A DNA stretch of 64,000 nucleotides from Novosphingobium sp. AAP83 (GCF_001295795.1 NZ_LJHY01000004.1:211744-275743); one strand, 5' to 3'. Counted from the first letter of the stretch, positions 47,121 to 56,077 are shown. Numbers and translations: made by a program. Notes: generated from the sequence alone by a model not told the origin.

Positions 47121-48462
47121 CGCGCCCCCGCGCCCGTACCGAGGCCAGAACGCACACCATCAGGACGCCGAGGAAGACAACGAAGATCTCGGGATTGAAC
47201 CATGCCATCGCCACCAGCGAGCAGCCGGCGATAGCCAGCGCCAGCGCGGGCGCAAACGGATAGAGGGGTGCGCGATACGGCCGATTAAGCTGGGGCTCGC
47301 GCTGGCGCAGACGAAACAGGCTCGCCATGCTCATGATATACATCAGCAGCGCACCGAACGCCGCCATGATCACGATGCTCGCGGTCAGCGATTGGCCCGC
47401 GATGGCGATCCAGTTGTCGCTGTATATCGTGGCGATGCCGATCACGCCGCCTGCGATCGTCGCCAGCGCGGGCGTATGGAAGCGCGGGTGCAACTGCGCG
47501 AGGATCGTCGGCAGGTAACGCGCCCGCGACAGCGCGAAGATCTGCCGCGAATAGGCCATGATGATCCCATGAAACGAGGCGACCAGCCCGAACAGCCCCA
47601 GCCACACCAGCATGTGCAACCAGCCGCTCGATTCGCCGACGACCACTTTCATCGCTTGCGGCAGCGGATCGTTGACCGTCGCCAGCGCGCGCCAGTCGCC
47701 GACGCCACCGGTCAGGATCATCACGCCGAAGGCGAGCACGGTCAGCGTCAGAATGCCCGAGATGTAGGCGATCGGGATCGTCCGGCGCGGCTCGCGCGCC
47801 TCCTCGGCCGCCATCGCCACCCCCTCAATCGCTAGGAAGAACCAGATGGCGAACGGCACCGCTGCAACCATCCCGCTAAGCGCGCCGATGTGGAACGTCG
47901 ACGTGCCCGCCCAGCCGCCAGCGGCAAAGCGCGCCCAGCTGAACCCCGGCGCCACCACCCCCATGAACACGAGTAGTTCCGCCACCGCCAGCAGCGCAAC
48001 CGCCAGCTCGAAGGTCGCCGCGATCTGGACGCCTACGATGTTGAGTGTAACGAACAGCAGATAGGCGCCCGCGGCGGCAGTCTTGGGCGACAGTTCCGGA
48101 AACTGGACGTTGAGATAGGCGCCGATGGCCAGCGCGATCGCCGGCGGCGCGAACAGGAACTCAATCAGGGTCGCGAACCCGGCAACGGCACCCCCCACCG
48201 GCCCGAATGCGCGGTAGCTATAGGCGAACGGTCCGCCCGCCTGCGGAATCGCGGTGGTCAATTCGGTCAGGCTGAAAACGAACGCGAGATACATCGTCGC
48301 GATCACGCCGGTCGTGATCAAAAAGCCCAGCGTGCCTGCATGAGCCCAACCGAAGCTCCAGCCGAAATACTCGCCCGAGATCACCAGCCCGACGGCAATT
48401 CCCCAAAGATGGAAGGCATTGAGCGATTTAGCGAGATGGGTACCGGACTGTTCGTTGTGCAT
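47092..48462 (-). CDS. eat: Ethanolamine permease
   Basis: A 456-aa APC-superfamily transporter with about 12 helices. GLVISGEYFGWSFGWAHAG near the N-terminus is characteristic of the ethanolamine permease subfamily; AIPQAGGPFAYSYRAFGPVG is an APC motif. The start at 48462 (MHNEQSGTHLAKSLN) is the first to give the family N-terminus. It is convergent with eutBC, giving import plus first-step catabolism in one module. Confidence 0.9.
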   Translation of the reverse strand: MHNEQSGTHLAKSLNAFHLWGIAVGLVISGEYFGWSFGWAHAGTLGFLITTGVIATMYLAFVFSLTELTTAIPQAGGPFAYSYRAFGPVGGAVAGFATLIEFLFAPPAIALAIGAYLNVQFPELSPKTAAAGAYLLFVTLNIVGVQIAATFELAVALLAVAELLVFMGVVAPGFSWARFAAGGWAGTSTFHIGALSGMVAAVPFAIWFFLAIEGVAMAAEEAREPRRTIPIAYISGILTLTVLAFGVMILTGGVGDWRALATVNDPLPQAMKVVVGESSGWLHMLVWLGLFGLVASFHGIIMAYSRQIFALSRARYLPTILAQLHPRFHTPALATIAGGVIGIATIYSDNWIAIAGQSLTASIVIMAAFGALLMYIMSMASLFRLRQREPQLNRPYRAPLYPFAPALALAIAGCSLVAMAWFNPEIFVVFLGVLMVCVLASVRARGRVISRLATAD

Positions 48463-49248
48463 AAGCGCCCCCGCTTCGGTCGCGCCATGCGTCCCGTAAC
48501 CGAGGCTAACATCCTTCCCACGATTCGCGACATAAGCGTGACGAAAAATCCCTGTGAGAAATGAGGCAGAGCAGCTGGATCTTAACAATACTTTCAACCC
48601 CGCACCCGAGTGCTGTTGACTCGACCATGGTTCGAACGGGCGCAGCGGAGTGGCTCGCTCAATGTCCCCTGACGACGGCAATCGTCGTCCGCGTAGCGTT
48701 TGACCGACGGCAGCCCGCGGGACTGCCAACAGAACACTCGACGACGGAGTTTAAGGCGCACTGCCGACCGGCCATTTCACACATCCCGATTGGCGACTTT
48801 CGTCTGCAGCAGACGCTCGCCGATGCGCATAGGAACGACTGGGGCTGGTCGACACGTGCTGCCGGTTCCCTGAAGGGGTTGAAATGGGACAATGCTGCCA
48901 TTCCGGTCAATCGCGCCCAATGGCCGATGCCGTCAGAAACAGACGTTCGCCGTAAGGGGATTCAGATAGTCGCAGATGCTTATAGTGAGGCGTGGAACGT
49001 CGATCACTTCGACGAACTGTTTACGCGTCAGCCGCGGACCGTCGGAATACAGCGATGTTTTCGAGGAATGTCGATCATCATGCCGGTGGCGCGGCAAATT
49101 GCGATGGGCGCTGGAAGCCGTGCGCATAGGTCAGGATCACTGCCGGTTGGTGTCGGGTTTGGCACTGCCCATCAAATCTTATGCCGGAACCTGCAGTCCA
49201 TCTGCTACGCAAGGCGGGAGACAGACAATCCAACTCGGGGGCGATCTG
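48463..49248. other. Gap of about 790 bp with no recognisable gene
   Basis: It holds the divergent promoters of the permease and patatin genes. The 20-bp string GGAACGACTGGGGCTGGTCG (48832-48851) recurs with one mismatch at 44894-44913, each near a CAGACG motif. Long frames here lack domains and sensible codon use. Confidence 0.5.
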
Positions 49249-50364
49249 GTGAAAAATGATGACGAGCGCAGTTGTGTAGCACTTGTATTGCAGGGTGGCG
49301 GGGCACTCGGTGCTTATCAAGGCGGCGTCTATCAGACATTGGCCAAAGCCGGCCACCTGCCCGACTGGATTGCTGGAATATCGATAGGCGCAATCAACGC
49401 TGCGATCATTGCAGGAAATGCGCCTGCCCGGCGGGTAGATCGGCTTCGCGCTTTCTGGGATCTCGTTTCGTCCAGCGTCACCATGCCATCGCCAATCCAC
49501 GAAGGGTACCTGCGAAGCTGGTTCAATGAGTTTTCCGCCGGAGTTGCAGCCAGTACGGGGGTTCCAGGTTTTTTTAAGCCGCGGTTTCCGGGTGCCATGT
49601 TGGCCTTGCCCGGCACGCTTGATGCCGTGAGCCATTACGATGTGTCGCCGTTGCGGCAGACCTTGCTCGATCTGGTGGACTTTGAACGCCTCAATTCCGG
49701 CGAAACGCGGCTCAGCGTTGGCGCGGTCAATGTGGCGACGGGGAACTTTGTGTATTTCGACACTTGCGACACCACGATTGGTCCTGAGCATATCATGGCA
49801 AGCGGTGCACTGCCGCCGGCGTTTCCTCCGGTGATTATTGATGGCGAGCCGTACTGGGATGGAGGTCTGGTATCGAACACTCCGCTCCAATACGTGCTCG
49901 ATAGCCACCGGCATGGTGCGATCACGATATTCCAGGTCGACCTGTTCAGTGCGCGCGGCGCAATGCCGAAAACCATGAGCGAAGTTGCGCAGCGTGAAAT
50001 AGATATCCGTTTTTCGAGCCGGACCCGGCTTAATACCGATATGCAGAAAGAGTTGCAGATTCTAAGAACTGCCGCGAGCCGTCTGGCCGCCAAGCTCCCC
50101 GAGGATTTGAGGAACGATCCTGACGCGCGCCTGCTTGCCGCACATGGATGCCCGGGCGCAGTTACGATCATGCAGCTTATAAACAGGAGCGAAGCCTATG
50201 AAAGCCAATCGAAAGGGTATGATTTTTCACGCTATACCACGAACGGCCACTGGAACGCAGGTGCGAAAGACGCGGAATATTCGCTAGCTCATCGGGACTG
50301 GGTAAAGCGCAAACCCCATTCCGAAGGCATCGTGACGTTCGACCTCGCAGAAGGCGCGTCGTAG
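49249..50364 (+). CDS. Patatin-like phospholipase (with DUF3734-like C-terminus)
   Basis: About 371 aa from GTG 49249 with a GGGGG ribosome site. The anion hole LQGGGALGAYQGGVYQ, the nucleophile Ser45 in GISIG and the partner Asp204 in YWDGGLVSN form the patatin Ser-Asp dyad. The C-terminal half (RFSSRTRLNTDMQKELQILR onwards) fits DUF3734 of bacterial patatins tied to polyhydroxyalkanoate or lipid turnover. It stands alone in island 1. Confidence 0.85.
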   Translation: MKNDDERSCVALVLQGGGALGAYQGGVYQTLAKAGHLPDWIAGISIGAINAAIIAGNAPARRVDRLRAFWDLVSSSVTMPSPIHEGYLRSWFNEFSAGVAASTGVPGFFKPRFPGAMLALPGTLDAVSHYDVSPLRQTLLDLVDFERLNSGETRLSVGAVNVATGNFVYFDTCDTTIGPEHIMASGALPPAFPPVIIDGEPYWDGGLVSNTPLQYVLDSHRHGAITIFQVDLFSARGAMPKTMSEVAQREIDIRFSSRTRLNTDMQKELQILRTAASRLAAKLPEDLRNDPDARLLAAHGCPGAVTIMQLINRSEAYESQSKGYDFSRYTTNGHWNAGAKDAEYSLAHRDWVKRKPHSEGIVTFDLAEGAS

Positions 50365-50644
50365 TTATCCGGAACATCGCGCAACCGTAGCCGAATAAGG
50401 CAGCGCGGATTTTCGAGTAGTTACGTGATGAGCATGGTTTCGCTGGCGGCATCAGGATTGTGCGCGCGTATGCACCCCCGCGCGGCTCAAGCCGTTAATC
50501 AACGACCTCCATACCTTGATCGCTGACTTGGGCAGCCCGATGTTTGCTGAAACAGTAAGACACTCGACAAACGCATTCAGACCGGGGAGACGTCGGATAG
50601 CCTTCAAGCCGGATGGGGGCGGCTAAGGGCTTAAGGAGCAGTAA

Positions 50645-51604
50645 TTGGGGCCGGTCGACACACTTCTTTCCCCCGTCATCCTGTTTTTCGTACTAGGGGT
50701 TCTAGCAGCCGCCGTGCGCTCGGATCTGGCGATCCCCGAAGCAATAGCGAAGGCCATGTCGCTCTTTCTGATGGCGGCCATCGGTCTTAAGGGCGGGGTG
50801 CAAGTTTCGGAAGCCGGGTTGAGCAAGGGAATGATGGCTGCAGGTCTGGCCGGGCTTGTCTTGAGCTTTGTGCTGCCATTCCTTGCCTTTGCTGCGCTTC
50901 GTCACTTGGGTCGCCTGGATGGGCTCAACGCAAGCGCAGTTGCAGCGTGCTACGGATCGGTTAGCGTCGTAACCTTTGCGACTGCGAGCGAGGCTCTGGT
51001 GCGCGGCGGTATTGGACCTGCCGGTTACATGGTGGCTGTACTGGCTATTATGGAGACCCCCGCCATCGTTTCAGGAATGCTGCTGGCGCAGCGGAGCGCA
51101 CAAGGACACCGGAGACCTGGCGGGCAACTGTGGCGCGAGGTTTTGTTCAATGGTTCTGTTGTGCTGCTCCTCGGCTCCTTCACCATCGGAGCCATCATCG
51201 GCAAGGCGAAGTATGAGCCTATCGCCCCAATGTTTACAGGACTATGGTCAGGTGTCCTTTGCCTTTTCCTGCTGGATATGGGCCTGATCGCTGTTCGCCG
51301 GCTGCGCGACAGCCGCGCCATATCGCTTCGGTTGGGCATGCTCGCGATTGTCCTGCCGCTCGTCAATGGCTGCATTGGCGCGCTGGTTGCGCGTGCTGTA
51401 GGTCTTGATGTGGGAAGTGCCGCTGCCTTTTCGATCCTTGCAGCCAGTGCATCCTACATCGCTGTTCCGGCAGCAATGCGACTTGCCCTTCCGAAGGCAG
51501 ATCCCGGTCTTTATCTCTCGATGAGCCTCGCAATTACCTTTCCGTTCAATATAGTGTTCGGGATTCCGTTGTTCACTGCGTTGTCAACAGCGCTTGCGAG
51601 GTAA
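50645..51604 (+). CDS. sbtA: SbtA-family sodium-dependent bicarbonate transporter
   Basis: A 319-aa membrane protein with about ten helices in two inverted halves (SPVILFFVLGVLAAAVRSDL, AIGLKGGVQVS, CYGSVSVVTFATASEAL, ASASYIAVPAAMRLALP). These features match SbtA, the high-affinity Na+/HCO3- symporter best known in cyanobacteria. The start is TTG 50645 with AGGAG 7 bp upstream. The regulator gene sbtB follows 2 bp later. The gap 50365-50644 holds no gene that I can see. Confidence 0.85.
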   Translation: MGPVDTLLSPVILFFVLGVLAAAVRSDLAIPEAIAKAMSLFLMAAIGLKGGVQVSEAGLSKGMMAAGLAGLVLSFVLPFLAFAALRHLGRLDGLNASAVAACYGSVSVVTFATASEALVRGGIGPAGYMVAVLAIMETPAIVSGMLLAQRSAQGHRRPGGQLWREVLFNGSVVLLLGSFTIGAIIGKAKYEPIAPMFTGLWSGVLCLFLLDMGLIAVRRLRDSRAISLRLGMLAIVLPLVNGCIGALVARAVGLDVGSAAAFSILAASASYIAVPAAMRLALPKADPGLYLSMSLAITFPFNIVFGIPLFTALSTALAR

Positions 51605-51606
51605 CC

Positions 51607-51918
51607 ATGTCCAAACTTGTGCACCGCAAACGCCTTGAAATCATCGCCGATCTCGAAATGGCCGATTGGCTTGCGGATGAGGCAGAAGCTGTTGGCATCA
51701 CCCATTTCACAATCGTCCCAACGCTGGGAGGGAAAGGTGTTCATGGTCGCTGGCGCAACGATGGCATTGGCGGTCAGGGAAAGTGCCTGTTCCTGAGCGT
51801 AACCAGCGAGGCGCGTGCCAGCGCGCTAATCGACCGCATCGGTCCACTGTTATCGGATTACAAAATTGTTATGGACATGGCCGACGTCGAGGTACTCCGG
51901 GGTGACCGTTTCCAATAA
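51607..51918 (+). CDS. sbtB: PII-like regulator SbtB
   Basis: A 103-aa ferredoxin-fold PII-like protein (KRLEIIADLEMADWLADEAE, IVPTLGGKGVHGRW as T-loop region, VMDMADVEVLRGDRF). In cyanobacteria SbtB binds adenine nucleotides and controls SbtA. The C-terminal disulfide R-loop of some SbtB proteins is absent. The 2-bp gap to sbtA implies co-expression. Confidence 0.85.
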   Translation: MSKLVHRKRLEIIADLEMADWLADEAEAVGITHFTIVPTLGGKGVHGRWRNDGIGGQGKCLFLSVTSEARASALIDRIGPLLSDYKIVMDMADVEVLRGDRFQ

Positions 51919-51924
51919 TGTTGA

Positions 51925-51975
51925 GTAGTACCGAGAATTGAACCGGAGAGTGCAGAAATTATCACTGAGAATTGA
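51925..51975. repeat. IS21-type left-end repeats
   Basis: CCGAGAATTGA (near 51931) and CTGAGAATTGA (near 51965) are direct repeats just ahead of the istA start. Multiple short terminal repeats are usual at the ends of IS21-family elements. Confidence 0.45.
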
Positions 51976-52028
51976 CCAATGCTTTCCTCGCCCCTGGCAT
52001 TCAGTCGGGAGGCATCGGAGTGATCGAC

Positions 52029-53285
52029 ATGGACCTACTCAGTGTGATCCGCCGCTGGCATTTCCGGCAAGGCATTTCCATCCGCGAGATCAAGCGACGA
52101 ACGGGATTGTCGCGCAATACGATCCGCAAGTATCTACGGGCTGATACCGTTGAGCCGATATTCAAGGTTCCTGACCGGGCGAGCAAGCTGGATCCGTTTG
52201 CGGAAAAGCTTGCAGGGTGGTTGCGTACGGAATCGAGCAAGTCGCGCAAACAGAAGCGGACAGCCAAGCAGCTTTATGCGGATCTCGTCGTGCTGGGGTA
52301 TGAAGGGTCTTATACCCGCGTCGCAGCCTTTGCGCGGAATTGGAAACGCAAGCGCCAGGACGAGCAGCAGACCAGCGGGCGTGGGACGTTGTGCCGTTGG
52401 CTTTCCAGCCCGGTGAGGCATTCCAGTTTGACTGGAGCGAAGACTATGCGGTCTTGGGCGGCAAGTCGGTCAAGCTGCAGGTAGCTCATACCAAGCTGTC
52501 GCACAGCCGGGCGTTTATTGTGCGGGCCTATCTACTTCAGACCCACGAGATGTTGTTCGAAGCCCTGACGCAGGCCTTCCGGGTGTTAGGCGGCGTGCCG
52601 CAGCGTGGCATCTTCGACAATATGAAGACAGCAGTCGATCGCATTGGCCGGGGCAAAGCCCGGCAGGTCAACACCCGGTTTGCGGCGTTAGCCAGCCACT
52701 ATCTGTTCGAGACCGACTTCTGCAATCCAGCCTCAGGCTAGGAGAAGGGACAAGTCGAGAAGAACGTTCAGGATGCACGCCGACGCTTATGGCAGCCCCT
52801 TAGTTCCTCCGGGCAGTGCTTTGCGGATCTCAATGCGCTCAATGCGTGGCTTGACGAACAATGCATCGCGCAATGGTCAGAAATCCAGCACGGTGCCTTA
52901 CCCGGCACGATCGCGGATGTGCATGATGCCGAAGTGTCCAGCCTGATGCCGATGGGGCGGCCCTTCGACGGCTTCGTTGAACTGACAAGGCGTGTATCGC
53001 CGACATGTCTAATTACCTTTGAGCACACCCGCTACAGCGTGCCAGCGTCCTTTGCGAACCGGCCGGTCAGCCTGCGTGTTTACCCTGAACGGCTTGTCCT
53101 TGTCGCCGAGGGTCAGCTCCTGCGCGAGCATGTTCGCTACATTGACAGGTCCAATCGAATCCCTCGTACAATCTACGATTGGCGCCATTATCTGGCTGTC
53201 GTTCAGCGCAAACCGGGCGCTTTACGTAATGGCGCACCCTTCCTGGAGATGCCCAAGGCCTTCCGGAAGCTACAAGCGCAGCTAA
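52029..53285 (+). pseudogene. istA: IS21-family istA transposase, broken
   Basis: The frame starts MDLLSVIRRWHFRQG with an HTH (IREIKRRTGLSRNTIRKYL). A -1 shift near 52376-52382 moves the protein to a second frame holding the DDE region (FQFDWSEDYAVLGGK, GIFDNMKTAVDRI). A Trp-to-stop change (TAG 52739-52741, before EKGQVEKNVQDARRRLWQP) interrupts it again. The third part reads through the C-terminal domain until about 53285, where istA similarity ends. No istB follows. Confidence 0.85.
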
Positions 53286-53350
53286 GCGTGAGCGTAGGTT
53301 TGGTAAACCTAGCATACAACTTCAAACGTCTGACCTGGCAAGAAGGGAGC
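53286..53350 (+). pseudogene. C-terminal scrap of an IS5/IS4-type transposase
   Basis: Immediately after the istA break and in the same frame, the sequence reads VGLVNLAYNFKRLTWQEG, the typical C-terminal helix of IS5-like transposases. This is a junction between two unrelated IS remnants. About 110 bp of AT-rich DNA then lead to the tRNA repeat. Confidence 0.5.
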
Positions 53351-53467
53351 CTCACAGACCAGCATAAGGTTGACCAAGTTCAACGACCCATGCAAAACCC
53401 ATACAGCGTGATCTTTAAAATCATATACTTTCTATTTTTATCAATAATTTATGCCAATTACCCCCAT

Positions 53468-53795
53468 CCCTTCACACGGGTGGGGTCGCAGGTTCAATCC
53501 CTGCCGCGCCCACCATAAATCCCTTTGAAATATAGGGAATTTATGGATGGACATTTTTCTCACTTGCAGGTTTTGACCCCGTTTCACCCCCGAAAAGGGC
53601 CGGAATCGACCTCCGCTCGTACAAAACCCGTACAGCATCAGAGCTCCTTTCTCAGCTTGAGCCGCGTCTTGCGCTCGGCCTTCAACAGTCCCCGTCGCAG
53701 GGCCTGATTGATCTTGATCTCCGCATCTTCGGCATGCGTGTAGGTGTTCCGCATCAGATTGAGGTCCGACCAACCGCCGAACGCGCCGGCGGCCT
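53468..53795. repeat. att direct repeat: tRNA-Val 3' half plus integrase 3' end (copy 2)
   Basis: Starts at CCCTTCACACGGG and reproduces the 3' half of tRNA-Val, CCA included, then continues into the intact integrase. No acceptor 5' arm or D arm is present, so this is an attachment site and not a tRNA gene. It differs from copy 1 at 53502 (T for C), which makes a fully paired T stem. Confidence 0.9.
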
Positions 53796-54735
53796 TCTCG
53801 TCGACTCTTTCGCGAACATTCATTTCCTGACCGAAGCCATGACGGCCCGCCGGATGGAACGGGATCTGCTCGATGCCGGCATCTTCACAGGCCTTGTTCC
53901 AAAGCTTTCGCGGTCCGCCACGGTCTGCATAGCCGAAGAGCCGCAGGTTCTCCGGTTTGCGCGGCCAGTTGCGAGGATAGACCTCGGGCAAGGCCGCCAG
54001 CTCGGCTAGGATTTCGTCGGGCACCCGCAGCCATCGATCCCCATGCCCCCTGGCGCCGGGGATGCAGATCATGCCCTTCGCCTTGTTGATGTGCTTGTGG
54101 GGATGCATTGAGACTGCCTGACTGATCCGGGCGCCAGTGACGAACATGAGCAGCGCCAGCGCACCCAAGCGAGGAGGCGCATGTTCCCGGAACTTGAGCA
54201 GCCATTCCCAGCTGCCCGGCGGATACTTCTTCCGCCCCGTGCTCTTGCGCCTGTTGTCCTGCGCGACCTTTTCTTTCTGGGTATAGCCCCTGACTCGAAA
54301 GGCGATTCCGCTTTCGCTGTCATTGATGTTGTTGAGCACCGCCCTGACTGGCGTCACCACCTGACGGGTCCAAGTGTCTGTGGAGCAAGTAGGATAGAGC
54401 TTCGGGCCTAGCTCACGTACCAGCTTGGGGCTGATGTCCTGGATGGGGATCGCGCCGATCTCCAAGGTTATCGGGACGAGGTAAGCGGCTTCCTTGGGCT
54501 TGGCATCATACTTCAGAACAGCATCGGCGAACGTGATGGTCTTTTCTTCCGGATCCTCACCTAAAAGGTGGATGCGGATGGCGCTTTGCTCTTCCTTCCG
54601 ACACCAGTCCCAAGCGCCTTGTTCCTCAGATGCGCCAGTGCTGCATCGGTAGTATTCGGTGATCGGCGCGCCGTTGTATTCGACCCGGCCGCGCGCCCAC
54701 CAGACCGCGCCGCGGGGATAAGGTTCGAGGGGCAT
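53638..54735 (-). CDS. int: Tyrosine-type integrase of island 2
   Basis: A 365-aa site-specific recombinase whose 3' end abuts the tRNA-Val attachment repeat. Visible catalytic elements are the first Arg in FVTGARISQAV, the second Arg in FHPAGRHGFGQEM, and the Tyr in MRNTYTHAED after GGWSDLN. The usual HxxR box is spaced HxxxR here. It integrates or excises the island by recombination in the tRNA 3' end. The 5' end overlaps the upstream HTH gene by 175 bp in another frame. Confidence 0.9.
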   Translation of the reverse strand: MPLEPYPRGAVWWARGRVEYNGAPITEYYRCSTGASEEQGAWDWCRKEEQSAIRIHLLGEDPEEKTITFADAVLKYDAKPKEAAYLVPITLEIGAIPIQDISPKLVRELGPKLYPTCSTDTWTRQVVTPVRAVLNNINDSESGIAFRVRGYTQKEKVAQDNRRKSTGRKKYPPGSWEWLLKFREHAPPRLGALALLMFVTGARISQAVSMHPHKHINKAKGMICIPGARGHGDRWLRVPDEILAELAALPEVYPRNWPRKPENLRLFGYADRGGPRKLWNKACEDAGIEQIPFHPAGRHGFGQEMNVRERVDEKAAGAFGGWSDLNLMRNTYTHAEDAEIKINQALRRGLLKAERKTRLKLRKEL

Positions 54736-54932
54736 TTCTTCTGGCTTTCGATAATGAGGTCGAGCTGCTCAGGGGTGATGAGCATGACCCGGCCCACTTT
54801 GTGGCAAGCACCCCACCGGTGCGCTAACTCCCGCAAGGTTCGTGGCGAGAGCACGATGCCATTCTCCGCAAGCAATGCGGACCAAGCCTCGGGCGTCTTC
54901 GCTCGGTCGAGGATGGGTGTGAGGCTGGTCAC
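54561..54932 (-). CDS. Small DNA-binding protein upstream of the integrase
   Basis: A 123-aa product. The first 65 residues (ILDRAKTPEAWSALLAENGI, LSPRTLRELAHRWGACHKVG, MLITPEQLDLIIES) look like a winged helix for DNA binding. The second half lies within the 5' end of int in another frame. It starts at an ATGA overlap with the excisionase-like gene. An excision/control role is inferred. Confidence 0.55.
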   Translation of the reverse strand: MTSLTPILDRAKTPEAWSALLAENGIVLSPRTLRELAHRWGACHKVGRVMLITPEQLDLIIESQKKCPSNLIPAARSGGRAAGSNTTARRSPNTTDAALAHLRNKALGTGVGRKSKAPSASTF

Positions 54933-55165
54933 AGCGGTGCTCCATTTGTTTCAGGGACGCACAGATCGCCTGACCTATCTTCTGGCTCAATCATGTTGGC
55001 ATTGAGGAAGTCGTCGATCGCGCTCTTGGGGATCAGGTACCGATTACCTCGTTTCAGGTGCCTTATGCGCCGTTCAGCCAGCAGCTTTCGGATCGACTTA
55101 ACCGACCAGCCAGACTCGTGAGCCATCTCGCGAGGAGTCAGGAGGTCACCTATCGCACTTCTCAT
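54929..55165 (-). CDS. Excisionase-like helix-turn-helix protein
   Basis: A 78-aa protein with a MerR/excisionase-type fold: LLTPREMAHESGWSVKSIRKLLAERRIRHLKRGNRYLIPKSAIDDFL. Such proteins bend DNA at att sites and steer the integrase toward excision. It is first in a three-gene minus-strand operon (xis-like, HTH, int) and divergent from a repressor gene. Confidence 0.72.
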   Translation of the reverse strand: MRSAIGDLLTPREMAHESGWSVKSIRKLLAERRIRHLKRGNRYLIPKSAIDDFLNANMIEPEDRSGDLCVPETNGAPL

Positions 55166-55233
55166 TGCAGAAAACTCCCACAAACAAGCCGGATCAGGTA
55201 TGAAGTGGCATTCGAATCGCCTTATCAGGAACG

Positions 55234-55262
55234 ATTGACCACTTTAGGGAACTTTTGTCAAT
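55234..55262. promoter_or_regulatory. Inverted repeat in the island-2 control region
   Basis: ATTGAC and GTCAAT (55257-55262) form a 6-bp inverted repeat spaced 17 bp, directly before the repressor ATG and in the excisionase/repressor divergent region. It is a candidate self-binding site for the XRE protein, which would hold the excision operon off. Confidence 0.35.
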
Positions 55263-55673
55263 ATGACACGACTGATTGGTATCGGAGCACGGTTGGCAGC
55301 TACCCGCGCATCGAAGCAGGCGACCCAAGTCAAAGCCGCAGCAATGCTCGAGATTTCCGACAAGACCTATAAGAACTATGAAGCTGAAAAGCGGGAGATT
55401 CCCCTCTCCACGGCCGTCGGATTTTGTGAGGCCTTTGAAGTTGAGCTGGAGTGGCTCGTTTTCGGAACGCGGCCAACCGCCAACGACAAGACTGCTGCCA
55501 TCGTTTCCAAAACGATCGAAGCTCTGGTTTCGGAGGCGCAGGAGCGCAAGCTAGCCTTGAGTCCAAATCGTGCAGCAAAGATTGGTGGCTACATCTTCCG
55601 AAATTGCAGCCAAAACGGGACAAGCCCTGAAAGTGAGGTTGGTCCAATTTTCGACATGTTCGACGACGAGTGA
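55263..55673 (+). CDS. XRE-family repressor of island 2
   Basis: A 136-aa protein with an N-terminal helix-turn-helix (IGARLAATRASKQATQVKAAAMLEISDKTYKNYEAEKREI), like phage cI-type repressors. The C-terminal part is helical and acidic. Divergent placement against the xis/int operon suggests control of island excision. Confidence 0.72.
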   Translation: MTRLIGIGARLAATRASKQATQVKAAAMLEISDKTYKNYEAEKREIPLSTAVGFCEAFEVELEWLVFGTRPTANDKTAAIVSKTIEALVSEAQERKLALSPNRAAKIGGYIFRNCSQNGTSPESEVGPIFDMFDDE

Positions 55674-55687
55674 GGGGAGGATTTTCG

Positions 55688-55960
55688 ATGCTTCAGCGAC
55701 CAACGCTCGAAACCAAGCTTGCTGACCTAGCGAACAGATTTCGCTTCGCAGGCATTAGCCTTGCAGTCATCGCCGGTGTGGCTTTCCTCTTCAGTCCTCG
55801 CGGGCAAGGCTGGCCCTTGGACGCCCTCTCAGTGGCGCTCTACCTGCTTTTCGCCATTGGCTGCACTTCGCTTGTCTGTGGCCAACTAGTGATCCGCAAG
55901 CTTGTCGGCTTCGGCTCGATGGAAACACCCCCGGTCACCCTACCACAGTCCAAGGGCTAA
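55688..55960 (+). CDS. Small two-helix membrane protein
   Basis: About 90 aa from ATG 55688, with GGAGG 7 bp upstream. Two hydrophobic segments (FAGISLAVIAGVAFLFS and LSVALYLLFAIGCTSLVC) are visible. It overlaps no gene but follows the repressor by 14 bp. The function is unknown. Confidence 0.55.
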   Translation: MLQRPTLETKLADLANRFRFAGISLAVIAGVAFLFSPRGQGWPLDALSVALYLLFAIGCTSLVCGQLVIRKLVGFGSMETPPVTLPQSKG

Positions 55961-56077
55961 GCCATCTTGCGCTAAGTAACCGGGTGGGCTCGTTGGGGTC
56001 AGCAACAACCTGAAACCAGTCATCTCGCCGCACGCAGGGCACCATTTTAGGCGTTGCTGCACCCCACGAAGTGTCAT

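Noticed and set aside
48561..49248. Possible 232-aa gene upstream of the patatin gene
   Set aside because: No ribosome site, no domain and erratic codon use; it also runs over the GTG start of the patatin gene.
53471..53517. Second tRNA-Val gene at the island junction
   Set aside because: Only the anticodon loop onwards is present; the acceptor 5' strand and D arm are missing, so it is an attachment-site copy.
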